DNA from: Candidatus Methylomirabilis sp.
GTDB taxonomy: Bacteria; Patescibacteriota; DYJS01
Assembly: GCA_020723005.1 (NCBI GenBank)
Contig: DYJS01000007.1
Location: forward strand, 5,624-49,373
Direction of reading: 5' to 3'
DNA length: 43,750 nt
The position numbers and the translations under genes were made by a program. The notes beneath the pieces are model-generated. The model was not told where the DNA came from and did not search any database. It saw nothing but the letters and a program-made list of their open reading frames with translations. Each line of letters starts with the position of its first letter. The stretch's first letter is position 1. This document shows, piece after piece, positions 1-9,163 of this stretch.

Positions 1-189
1 AAAAATTATTTCAAATTAGAAAATACAAAAAGTAAAAGTTTTGCAAAAATTTTTTTTAAAGATTTTCGAATTTTTAAATTTGTGCTTCTCTCTAAAAAAA
101 TTTTTTTGCATGTCAAGGTTTTTTAATATTTTATAAAATTTCTTGAGTTGTTTTTTAAAAAATTTAGTAGTTTTTTGAGAAAATTTTTT

Positions 190-1134
190 GTGAAAATTAC
201 AATAAATGTTCCACTTTTTAATGAATCTGGAAATGTTCCACTTTTAGTTGGAGAGATTCACGAAGCAATGAAAGATTTGGATTATGAAATTCTTCTCGTT
301 GATGATGGTTCCAAAGATTCAACTTGGAAAGAGATTTTGGAGGAAACAAAAAAATCAGATAAAATCGTTGCTGTTCGTTTGATGGGAAATTTTGGACAAA
401 CTGCAGCTTGGAAAGCAGGAATAGATCACTCTTCTGGAGATATAATCTGTTTTATTGATGGAGATTTGCAAAATCCACCATCTGCAATTCCAGAGATGTT
501 GAAAAAATTTGAAAAAGAAGGGTTGGATGTTTTGATGGGATGGAGAAAGATGAGAGAAGAGGTTTTTATTAGAAAATGGACTTCAAAAATTGGAAATTTC
601 TTTTTTAGAAAAATTACTGGGCTTTCTATTCACGATACGGGGTGTGCTTTAAAAATGTTTCGAAAAGATATTGCAAAAAATTTTATTATGTATGGATTTG
701 GACATAGATTTTTGCCATATTTTGCTTTTGCTCGTGGTGCAAGAGTTTCGGAAATGGTCGTGCAGGATAGAAGAAGAACGATAGGAGAATCAAAATATAA
801 AAATTGGTTGAAAAAACCTTTTGAAACTATTTTAGATATGATTTATCTTTATTTTATTTTAAGAATTAGAAAAAAATCTACACCTATTAGAATTTATGGA
901 GGATTTGGAAGTTTGATAATGTTTTTAGGAGTAGTGCTTGGAATTGTTGCAATTTTTATGAAATATTTTTGGAATCTTGGAATTACAGAAAATCCACTTT
1001 CACTTGGTTCTATGGTGCTTTTTATGAGTGGAGTTCAATTTTTCGGAATTGGAATTGTTGCAGAACTTGTTCACGAAAACTTTTTTAGGAATGGTTACAA
1101 ACCATACGAAGTTCGCGAAGTCGTAAAAAAATAA
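190..1134 (+). CDS. Family 2 glycosyltransferase, DPM1/DolP-mannosyltransferase-like, with C-terminal TM region
   Basis: ORF 148..1134; N-term VPLFNESGNVPLLVGEIHEAM...LLVDDGSKDSTW, DGDLQNPP, then hydrophobic C-terminus. GTG at 190 is a better-placed start than TTG at 148. Confidence 0.85.
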   Translation: MKITINVPLFNESGNVPLLVGEIHEAMKDLDYEILLVDDGSKDSTWKEILEETKKSDKIVAVRLMGNFGQTAAWKAGIDHSSGDIICFIDGDLQNPPSAIPEMLKKFEKEGLDVLMGWRKMREEVFIRKWTSKIGNFFFRKITGLSIHDTGCALKMFRKDIAKNFIMYGFGHRFLPYFAFARGARVSEMVVQDRRRTIGESKYKNWLKKPFETILDMIYLYFILRIRKKSTPIRIYGGFGSLIMFLGVVLGIVAIFMKYFWNLGITENPLSLGSMVLFMSGVQFFGIGIVAELVHENFFRNGYKPYEVREVVKK

Positions 1135-1180
1135 TTTTATTTAAAAAATTTTATAGTTTTTTTGGAAAATTCTTTTTTCC

Positions 1181-1210
1181 TTGACTTCAAAAAAAAAAAA
1201 AAAATAGATT
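1181..1210 (+). promoter_or_regulatory. Putative sigma70-type promoter: TTGACT - 18 nt (TC + 16 A) - TAGATT
   Basis: TTGACT at 1181-1186, A16 at 1189-1204, TAGATT at 1205-1210; upstream of the small ORF at 1318. Confidence 0.45.
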
Positions 1211-1317
1211 CAAGCTCCACAAGTCGAAAATTTTTTTAAGAAGAATTTTTAATAATCAAAACTTAGAATCTTCTTTGTTTTTTTGATTTGTGTTTTTTGT
1301 TTTTTAAAAAAATTAAA

Positions 1318-1494
1318 ATGCCTATTGTTCGTATTACTAAAGAATGTTTTTTTGGATTTGACGAAAATTTACCTGAAACTGAAATAATAAAACAGGTTTT
1401 TGAATTTTTTTTAATGTTAGTAAGAACTGGTGCTACAGGGTTTGTTTTAGAAAGATTTTGGAATTTGGTTATTGTTCCGCTTCTTCCAAAGTAA
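1318..1494 (+). CDS. Small hypothetical protein (58 aa from ATG 1318)
   Basis: ORF 1288..1494, ATG at 1318 (MPIVRITKECFFGFDENLPE...); preceded by promoter-like sequence; no family recognised. Confidence 0.45.
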   Translation: MPIVRITKECFFGFDENLPETEIIKQVFEFFLMLVRTGATGFVLERFWNLVIVPLLPK

Positions 1495-1576
1495 TTTGTT
1501 TTTTAAAAAGATTTTGTTTTAAAAAAGTTAGACAACTTGAAAAAAGTTTTTAGAAAATTTTTGAATAAAATTTTTT

Positions 1577-2302
1577 TTGACACTTGTTATTGCAATTGAT
1601 GGGCCAGAAGCAAGTGGAAAGGGAGAACTTGCTTTTGCGATTTCACAAAAACTTAAAATTTTAAGGATTGATTCTGGTGCAATTTATCGTGCTATTGCTC
1701 TTTACTGCTTGAAAAATAAAATTTCTTGTTCAATTGAAGATGGTGTTATTGATTCACTTTCAAAAATTAAAATCTCTCAAGCTCCAAGCACAAAAGAAGG
1801 AAGAAAGGTTGATGTTTTTCTAAACGGAGAAGATGTTTCTGAAGAGATTCGAACAAGTGATGTGTCAAAATTTTCTGCTGTTGTTGCAAGATATTCTGCA
1901 GTCCGAGAGTTTTCTACGGAAATTCAAAGAAGTATTGCATCTTTTCAAGATGTTGTGAACGAAGGGAGAGATATTGGAACAAAAGTTTTTCCAGATGCAA
2001 CGATAAAAATTTTTCTCACTGCAGACATTTTGACTCGTGCAAAAAGACGATTAGAAGATTATTTAAGAAAAGGAGAAAATAAAAATTTAGATGATGTAAT
2101 AAAAATGATTCAAGAGAGAGATTCTCTTGATTATACAAATCTTGCATATGGTGGAATGAGACCAGCAGACGGCTCAATTGTGATTGACACTTCCGATAAA
2201 TCAGTTGAAGATGAGGTAAAAATTATTGAAGAACTTTTAAAAAATAAGGAATTTTTAAACTTAAAAAATTTTTTTAAAAAGATTTTACAGAAGGATTTTT
2301 AA
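1577..2302 (+). CDS. cmk: Cytidylate kinase
   Basis: IAIDGPEASGKGELA P-loop, DSGAIYRAIA, EGRDIGTKVFPDA, DSLDYTNLAYGGMRPADGSIVIDTS; TTG start. Confidence 0.88.
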   Translation: MTLVIAIDGPEASGKGELAFAISQKLKILRIDSGAIYRAIALYCLKNKISCSIEDGVIDSLSKIKISQAPSTKEGRKVDVFLNGEDVSEEIRTSDVSKFSAVVARYSAVREFSTEIQRSIASFQDVVNEGRDIGTKVFPDATIKIFLTADILTRAKRRLEDYLRKGENKNLDDVIKMIQERDSLDYTNLAYGGMRPADGSIVIDTSDKSVEDEVKIIEELLKNKEFLNLKNFFKKILQKDF

Positions 2303-2315
2303 AAAAATATAATTT

Positions 2316-4133
2316 TTACTTTTCTGTAATTACTTTTAAAAAAACATCATCAGGAATTGAGACCTTTCCAAACATTTTTAGTCTTTTTTTACCTTCTGCT
2401 TGTTTTTTTAGAAGTTTATCTTTTCTTGTTTGATCACCACCATATAATTTTGATGTAACATCTTTTCGCATTGCAGAGATTGTTTCTCTTGCAATAACTT
2501 TTGCACCAATAGTTGCTTGAATTGGAATTTGAAAAAGATGCCGTGGAATCAAAGTTTTTAATTTTTCAGCCATTCTTCTTCCAACGGTTTCTGCTTCATC
2601 ACGATATACAAGTGATTCAAATGCTTCTATATTTTTTTCATGAACTAAAATTGAAAGTTTTACCATATTGCTCTCTTCGTATCCAACAATATCGTATGTA
2701 AAACTTGCAAAACCACTTGTAACACTTTTTAGGTCATTGAAAAATCCAGAGATAAGTTTTAGAAGTGGAATTTTACAAATCACCTCCATTCTCTTATCAT
2801 CAACTTTTTGGGTTTCCAAAACTTTTCCACGATTTTCTGAAACTAGAACAGAAACTTTTCCGTAATATTCGTTTAAAACATAAATTTTTGTTCTAGTTAT
2901 TGGTTCGAAAATTTTATCAATTCTTGATTCATCTGGCAAATCGTTTGGATTATCAATAAAAATTTCACTTCCATCAGTCAGTAAAACTTTCACAGAAACA
3001 CTTGGAGTTGTTATGATTGCATCTGTTTGAAATTCTCTTATTAGTCTTTCCTTTACAACTTCCAAATGAAGCATTCCTAGAAAACCACAACGAAATCCCT
3101 GTCCAAGAGTTGAAGATCTTGTTGGTTCCATAAAAATTCCTGCATCGTTCAAAGCAAGTTCTTCTAAAGATTTCTTAAAATTTGCATACTCATCATTTTT
3201 TAGTGGAAAAATTCCAGCAAAAACAACTGGTTGAGGTGCACTATAACCCGGAAATGGAACGAGATTAGAATTTTTATCTTTTAATTTAAAAATCGTATCT
3301 CCAACACGAACTTCACGAACAGAACGAAGCCCAGTTGCAATATATCCAATCTCTCCCTCTTTTAAACTTTCTACTGAAATTCTGTTTGGTTTAAAAATTC
3401 CAATTTCAATTGAATTAAATTCACTTTCGTTGTTAAATAAAAAAAGTCGTTCATCTCTCTTTAGCTCTCCTTTCAAAACGCGAATATAACAAATTACTCC
3501 TTTAAATTCATCAAAAATTGAATCAAAGATAAGTGCTTTAAAATTTTCATTTTTTTGATCAATTTCTAAATTTAAAGAGTTTGTTGGATATGGAAAGATC
3601 TCAATAATTTTATCCAAAAGTTCATTCACACCTTCTCCAGTTTTTCCACTTGTAAAAATTATATCGTTTTGATTAAATCCAAAATTTTGAACAAGCTCCA
3701 AACCAACTTCTTCTGGATGTGCATTTGGTAGATCAATTTTATTTACAACAGGAATAATTTTTAAATTTTGTTCTTTTGCTAAATCCATATTTGCGATAGT
3801 TTGTGCTTGAATTCCTTGAGTTGCATCAACAAGCAAAATTGCACCATCGCAAGCCGCAAGAGATCTGGAAACTTCATAACGAAAATCTACATGTCCCGGT
3901 GTATCAATTAAATTTAGTTCAAAACCTTTCCAGCTCATTCTAGCAGGAGTAAGTTTTATTGTGATTCCTTTTTCTTGTTCCAATTCAAGCATATCTAAAA
4001 CCTGCTCTTTCCCTTTCATCTCTCTCTCTGTTTTTGTTCCAGTAATTTCTAACATTCGATCAGAGAGAGTTGATTTTCCATGATCAATGTGAGCTATAAT
4101 TGAGAAATTTCTAATTTTTTTGATATCGTGCAA
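2316..4133 (-). CDS. lepA: Elongation factor 4 (LepA)
   Basis: NFSIIAHIDHGKSTLSDR, DTPGHVDFRYEVSRSLAACDGAILLVDA, C-terminal GGDQTRKDKLLKKQAEGKKRLKMFGKV; TTG start. Confidence 0.97.
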   Translation of the reverse strand: MHDIKKIRNFSIIAHIDHGKSTLSDRMLEITGTKTEREMKGKEQVLDMLELEQEKGITIKLTPARMSWKGFELNLIDTPGHVDFRYEVSRSLAACDGAILLVDATQGIQAQTIANMDLAKEQNLKIIPVVNKIDLPNAHPEEVGLELVQNFGFNQNDIIFTSGKTGEGVNELLDKIIEIFPYPTNSLNLEIDQKNENFKALIFDSIFDEFKGVICYIRVLKGELKRDERLFLFNNESEFNSIEIGIFKPNRISVESLKEGEIGYIATGLRSVREVRVGDTIFKLKDKNSNLVPFPGYSAPQPVVFAGIFPLKNDEYANFKKSLEELALNDAGIFMEPTRSSTLGQGFRCGFLGMLHLEVVKERLIREFQTDAIITTPSVSVKVLLTDGSEIFIDNPNDLPDESRIDKIFEPITRTKIYVLNEYYGKVSVLVSENRGKVLETQKVDDKRMEVICKIPLLKLISGFFNDLKSVTSGFASFTYDIVGYEESNMVKLSILVHEKNIEAFESLVYRDEAETVGRRMAEKLKTLIPRHLFQIPIQATIGAKVIARETISAMRKDVTSKLYGGDQTRKDKLLKKQAEGKKRLKMFGKVSIPDDVFLKVITEK

Positions 4134-4212
4134 AATTTATAAAATTATCAAAAGAAAGCTAAAGAAGAATTAAAAATTTTCAAAGAGAAAATAAAAATAG
4201 TTTTTTAAAATT

Positions 4213-4467
4213 TTATTTTTTATCAATTTCATTCTCTTTTGATTTTTTTTCTAAATTTTGAAAAAATCTTCCATAATCTAGTTTTGGAATTTGTAATTTT
4301 GGAAGATTTTTTAAATTTAAATTTTTATCTTTATCTTCTTTCTTATCTTTTAAAATTTTTTCATTTTTTCCAAAAAATCCAATTTCAATAAATTTTCTCA
4401 AAACAATCAAAAAAATAATTAGAAAAGAGATGATAGTTATTAAAATTTTTCCTTGAAAATATTCCAT
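4213..4467 (-). CDS. Small single-TM hypothetical protein with charged tail
   Basis: 84 aa, N-terminal hydrophobic helix, lies between holB-like and lepA on the same strand. Confidence 0.55.
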   Translation of the reverse strand: MEYFQGKILITIISFLIIFLIVLRKFIEIGFFGKNEKILKDKKEDKDKNLNLKNLPKLQIPKLDYGRFFQNLEKKSKENEIDKK

Positions 4468-4470
4468 AAA

Positions 4471-5283
4471 TTATTTTTTTAAAAAAATCTCTTTTGAAAT
4501 GTATGCTGATGCAATGCTAAGATTTCCATTTGAAGAGATAAAATCTAAAATTTCTAAAATCTTTAAAATAAGATCAAATTTTTTTTCTAATAAAAATTTA
4601 TTTGCTAAAAAATTTAAAAATTTTGTTGCTTTGGTTCTATCTGATTTTATGATTTCAATATATTTTGCAAAATCAAATTCATCTGGAAAATTTTCCTTTT
4701 TTTTGGAAAAATACCTCCCAATCAATCCGAAATTTTCAAAATATTCTTTTTCAGAATTTGATATTTCTAAAAATTTTGATAAAGGAATTTGCCCAACGAA
4801 GATTTGCGAAAATCTTGATTGAACTGTTTTGATAATTTTTGTTTTTTGACTAGTTGTTGCGATAATTGTTGTTCCAGATTTCATATCTTCAAAAAATTTT
4901 AGAAGATAATTTTGTCCATCTACACTGATTTTATCAATATCTGGAAAAAGTATTACTGATTTTTTTGACAGAATACTATTTCTTACAGAATGTTCATAGA
5001 TTGATGATTTTTCTCGTAAAAATTCCATACTTGTTTCATTTTCAGAAATTTCAAGATAAGAAAAATCTGGATGTATATTTTTTTCAAAATATTCACAACT
5101 TTTACACGAGTTGCAAGGTGACAGATCTTTTGTTGGATTTTGGCATAAAAAAAACTTTGCTAAATTTTTTGCAAAAAATTTCTTTCCAGAATTTTTTGGA
5201 CCCCAAAGCAAGATATTTGAATCTAGAGAAGAAGCAATTTTCTTGAAAATAAATTCTTGACCAAGAAAGATATCTTTTTTCAA
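4471..5283 (-). CDS. holB: DNA polymerase III delta'-like subunit (AAA+ clamp-loader family)
   Basis: LLWGPKNSGKKFFA Walker A, CNSCKSCEYF zinc-binding segment, DGQNYLLKFFEDMKSGTTIIATTSQ, QSRFSQIF. Confidence 0.75.
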   Translation of the reverse strand: MKKDIFLGQEFIFKKIASSLDSNILLWGPKNSGKKFFAKNLAKFFLCQNPTKDLSPCNSCKSCEYFEKNIHPDFSYLEISENETSMEFLREKSSIYEHSVRNSILSKKSVILFPDIDKISVDGQNYLLKFFEDMKSGTTIIATTSQKTKIIKTVQSRFSQIFVGQIPLSKFLEISNSEKEYFENFGLIGRYFSKKKENFPDEFDFAKYIEIIKSDRTKATKFLNFLANKFLLEKKFDLILKILEILDFISSNGNLSIASAYISKEIFLKK

Positions 5284-5476
5284 ATTTTTTAAAATTCAAA
5301 AACAAACTAGACAAAAACAAAATTAAGTAAAATATGAAAAAGTTTTAACCTATTTTTTGAAAATATTTTTGTGATATATTTTGAACAATTTTTAGTTTTA
5401 AAATTGAAAAAATATTTTTAAAAAAGTTTGCGAAAAAAAGTTCTTTTTTTAGGTTCTTTTTGTTTTTAAAAAAATT

Positions 5477-7360
5477 TTGGATTTTTCTTATGAAGTAATT
5501 GTTGTTGGTGGAGGACATGCAGGTTGCGAAGCCAGTTTGGCAAGTGCCAGAATGGGTGCAAAAACTTTGTTAATTTCTAGCAATTTAGATAGAATTGCTT
5601 GGGCAAGTTGCAATCCATCAATTGGAGGACCGGGAAAAAGTCAGATTGTTCGAGAGCTTGATGCTTTGGGTGGAGAGATGGGAAAAAATACTGATAAAAC
5701 TTATATTCAGATAAAAAATTTGAATGAATCTCGGGGAAGTGCAGTTCAAGCTCTTCGTGCTCAAATTGATAAAATAGAATACTCTTTTGAAATGAAAAAA
5801 ACTTTGGAAGAGCAAAAAAATTTAGATATTTTAAATTCTGAAGTTCAAGAAATTTTACTTGATAAATCTGGAAAAATTGCAGGAGTTCGAACAGATTATG
5901 GAATTTCATATTCTTGCAAATCTTTGGTGATTACTACTGGAACTTTTTTGAATGGAAGAATTTTAGCTGGAAAATGGGAAGAGAAAGCTGGAAGAATGGG
6001 AGATCGTCCAGCAAATTCTCTCACAACCTCATTTATAAATTTTGGTTTGAAAGTTGGAAGGCTGAAAACTGGAACCCCTCCAAGAATTGATGGAAATTCT
6101 ATTGATTATTCCAAAACCGAAATTCAAGAAGGTTCGAAAACTCCACTTTGGTTCTCTTTTTTGAATGAAATAAAAAATCGTGAAGAAAATAATTTTTTAA
6201 AACCTCAAGTTCCATGTCATCTGATCTATACTAACAAAAAAACTCACGATATAATTTTGTCTGAAAAAGAAAATTTACCACTTTTTGATGGAACAATTCA
6301 ATCAATTGGACCAAGATATTGTCCTAGCTTTGAAGCAAAGGTTGTAAATTTTGCTGATAAAGCTCGACATCCATTTTTTCTTGAACCAGAGGGAATTCAC
6401 ACAAATGAAGTTTATATTCAAGGTGCGAATACATCTGTTCCGTGGCAAATTCAAGAAGAGTTTGTTCGTTCAATTCCAGCACTCCAAAATGTAAAAATTA
6501 TTCGTTATGGCTATGCTGTTGAATATGATTTTGTTTTTCCAAGCGAATTAAAACTTAATTTAGAAACTAAAAAAGTTGCAGGACTTTTTCTTGCAGGTCA
6601 GATCAATGGAACGACTGGTTATGAGGAAGCTGGCGGACAAGGTTTAATTGCTGGAATAAACGCTGTAAAATTTTTGAGAAATGAAAAACCTTTTATTTTA
6701 AGCAGAACAGATGGATTTATTGGTGTGATGATTGATGATTTAATAACAAAAGATTTTCGCGAACCATATAGAATGTTTACAGCTAGAAGTGAATTTCGTT
6801 TAAAATTTCGTCAAAGCAATTCTGATTTTCGGCTTTCAAAATTTGGATTTGAGCTTGGGTTAATTTCAAAAGAAGATTTTGAATTATTAAAAGAAAAGTG
6901 GAAAATTATTGATGAAAAGGTAAAAATTTTGAAAAATTTAGTCATTGAAAAAGATAATGATCAAAAAATTAAAGTTGAAAATTTAATTAAAGACGGAAAG
7001 ACGATTTCTGAAATTTTTGAAAATTCACAAGAAAGAGAAACTTTTGAAACTGGAATAATTTCTGCAGATATAGAGATTTTAGCAAGGATCTTTTATGAAG
7101 GATATTTGCAAAAAGAGGAAAAATATGCAGCTAAAATTCTCGAGACAGAAAAAATAAAAATTCCTAAAAATTTTAATTATGATTCTGTTCCTTCTATTCG
7201 CAAAGAGGCAAGAGAAAGATTGAATGAGGTTTCTCCAGAAAATCTTGGTCAGGCATCAAGAATTTCTGGAGTAATGGATGCTGATATCTCAATTTTGGCA
7301 ATTTGGATTCAAAAATTAAAGCTTGAAAAAAAGAAAAAAAATAGTAGTATGAAACGATAG
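5477..7360 (+). CDS. mnmG: tRNA uridine-5-carboxymethylaminomethyl modification enzyme MnmG/GidA
   Basis: VIVVGGGHAGCEASLASARMGAKTLL, CNPSIGGPGKSQIVRELDALGGEMG, GQINGTTGYEEAGGQGLIAGINA; TTG start. Confidence 0.97.
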   Translation: MDFSYEVIVVGGGHAGCEASLASARMGAKTLLISSNLDRIAWASCNPSIGGPGKSQIVRELDALGGEMGKNTDKTYIQIKNLNESRGSAVQALRAQIDKIEYSFEMKKTLEEQKNLDILNSEVQEILLDKSGKIAGVRTDYGISYSCKSLVITTGTFLNGRILAGKWEEKAGRMGDRPANSLTTSFINFGLKVGRLKTGTPPRIDGNSIDYSKTEIQEGSKTPLWFSFLNEIKNREENNFLKPQVPCHLIYTNKKTHDIILSEKENLPLFDGTIQSIGPRYCPSFEAKVVNFADKARHPFFLEPEGIHTNEVYIQGANTSVPWQIQEEFVRSIPALQNVKIIRYGYAVEYDFVFPSELKLNLETKKVAGLFLAGQINGTTGYEEAGGQGLIAGINAVKFLRNEKPFILSRTDGFIGVMIDDLITKDFREPYRMFTARSEFRLKFRQSNSDFRLSKFGFELGLISKEDFELLKEKWKIIDEKVKILKNLVIEKDNDQKIKVENLIKDGKTISEIFENSQERETFETGIISADIEILARIFYEGYLQKEEKYAAKILETEKIKIPKNFNYDSVPSIRKEARERLNEVSPENLGQASRISGVMDADISILAIWIQKLKLEKKKKNSSMKR

Positions 7361-7385
7361 AGATAAAAAATTTTTAAAAATATAG

Positions 7386-7787
7386 ATGTCTGAAATAAAA
7401 AATGAAAAAATTATTGATGAAAAAGATTTAAGTCAAAAACTTGAATCTATTCCAACAGGTGAAGGAAATTCAGTTGAAAAATCTGAAGGAATTTCTTCTT
7501 CTAGTTCAGTTCAATCTGCACCTGTTTCTCAAACTCCAACAATTCAAATTCCAGTAATTCCAAATGTTCAATCAAATCAGAATGTTCAAATTGATCCATC
7601 TATTGCAACAATTTTTCCTCTCAAATCTGCAAATTGGGGACCAGAACAAAAGGCAATTTTTTTAGCAACATTTGCTATTAAATTTGTTAGTCAAAACAAA
7701 AATATGGAAGCAAAAAAAATTAATGAATTTGTTCGTTTGATGTCCAGTGCAAGAGCACTTTTTCAAAGTTCAAAATCTTCAGTTTGA
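7386..7787 (+). CDS. Hypothetical protein with Ser/Gln/Pro-rich N-terminal half
   Basis: 133 aa ORF between mnmG and a Zn-ribbon protein; ends in TGA with another TGA and a TAG shortly after in frame. Confidence 0.6.
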   Translation: MSEIKNEKIIDEKDLSQKLESIPTGEGNSVEKSEGISSSSSVQSAPVSQTPTIQIPVIPNVQSNQNVQIDPSIATIFPLKSANWGPEQKAIFLATFAIKFVSQNKNMEAKKINEFVRLMSSARALFQSSKSSV

Positions 7788-7836
7788 CTTTGAAGAAAAA
7801 ATTTTTAGATTCAAGTAGAAAAATTAATTTTCAAAA

Positions 7837-8223
7837 ATGATAAATAGTAAAATGTTACAAGAGATCTTCAATTCTATTCAAAAGTCTGTTAAATGTCCAA
7901 AATGTAATGCAACCTATTCTGATAAAAATATAAATTTACTTGGTCAAATTGGTCCAAATTTTTTATTAAAACTTGATTGTCCAAAATGCAAATCACCTTT
8001 AATGGTAAATGTTTTGATTCAAGAGAACGAAAAGAAAAATGAAATTTCTGGAATTAAAATGGAGGAAATTGAGATGCCAGAAAATATGGAGGAGATTTTT
8101 GAAGCTATTGAGCGAAAAGATTTTCAGCATATAGAAAAGATCTCTCAAAATAATATAATTGATTTTGTAAATTTTGTTCAAAATTTTAGTGGTAGTGTTG
8201 GTGAATTTGTGAAAAAATTTTAA
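7837..8223 (+). CDS. Small zinc-ribbon protein, CxxC...CxxC
   Basis: VKCPKCNATYSD...KLDCPKCKSPLMVNV; 128 aa. Confidence 0.65.
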   Translation: MINSKMLQEIFNSIQKSVKCPKCNATYSDKNINLLGQIGPNFLLKLDCPKCKSPLMVNVLIQENEKKNEISGIKMEEIEMPENMEEIFEAIERKDFQHIEKISQNNIIDFVNFVQNFSGSVGEFVKKF

Positions 8224-8372
8224 TTTTCTTATATTATAAATTGTCTGATTTTTTTTAATCTATAAGTTAAAGCCCTTTTTTCTTTTATGATTTTTTCGTG
8301 ATTGATTTTAGTAAAACTTATTGAAAGATAATTTTTTTTCTTTAGTTTTATTTTGAGTAATTCTTGATAGAG

Positions 8373-9029
8373 ATGCAAAATTTTTATTTTTCAAATCAAA
8401 ATCAATTTCAAAATTCTCCAACTATGGGTGGTGGAATGGTTCCTGTGGTTCTTGAAAAAGGTCCATTTGGAGAAAGAGCATACGATATCTATTCAAGGCT
8501 TTTAAAAGAGAGGATTATTTTTTTAGATACTGCAATTGATGATCATATTGCATCTCTTTTTGTTGCTCAATTAATTTTTTTGGAAAATCAAGATCCAAAA
8601 TCAGATATCTCAATTTATATAAACTCTCCCGGTGGATCAGTTTATTCTGCATTAGCAATGTATGACACTATGCAGTTTATTTTGCCAAAAGTAAATACTT
8701 ATTGTATGGGACTCGCAGCATCTGCAGCAAGTTTGATTTTGTCGTCTGGTGCAAGTGGTGGAAGGTTTGCTTTGCCAAATTCAAGAATTATGATTCATCA
8801 AGTTTCAAGTGGAACATCGGGAAAGGTTTCTGATATGGAGATTGATCTGAAAGAAGCAAAGTTGCTTAACGAAAAATTGGCAAAAATATACGAAATTCAT
8901 ACTGGGAAAAATTACAAAGATATGATGAAAGCTATGGAAAAGGATAATTATATGAGTGCCGAAGAAGCTCAAAAATTTGGTTTAATAGATAAAATTATTG
9001 AACCAAAAAAATTGTTAAATAAAAAATAG
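8373..9029 (+). CDS. clpP: ATP-dependent Clp protease proteolytic subunit
   Basis: [82 protein letters not shown] 8373. Confidence 0.95.
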   Translation: MQNFYFSNQNQFQNSPTMGGGMVPVVLEKGPFGERAYDIYSRLLKERIIFLDTAIDDHIASLFVAQLIFLENQDPKSDISIYINSPGGSVYSALAMYDTMQFILPKVNTYCMGLAASAASLILSSGASGGRFALPNSRIMIHQVSSGTSGKVSDMEIDLKEAKLLNEKLAKIYEIHTGKNYKDMMKAMEKDNYMSAEEAQKFGLIDKIIEPKKLLNKK

Positions 9030-9163
9030 AAGATTTTTAAATAATCAAATTTATTTAATTTTTATTTATCTAATAATGGTTTTTTGAAATATCTTTTTAA
9101 TAAATTTAGATTTGAATTTTTTAAACTATAATTTAGATTTTTTTAGAATTTAATTAAAAAATT

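Noticed and set aside
2513-2865. Short plus-strand ORFs opposite lepA
   Set aside because: Antisense to a confident conserved gene, no recognisable family; artefacts of the AT-rich sequence.
5577-5909. Minus-strand ORFs opposite mnmG (110 and 65 aa)
   Set aside because: Antisense to a strongly conserved coding region; low-complexity translation.
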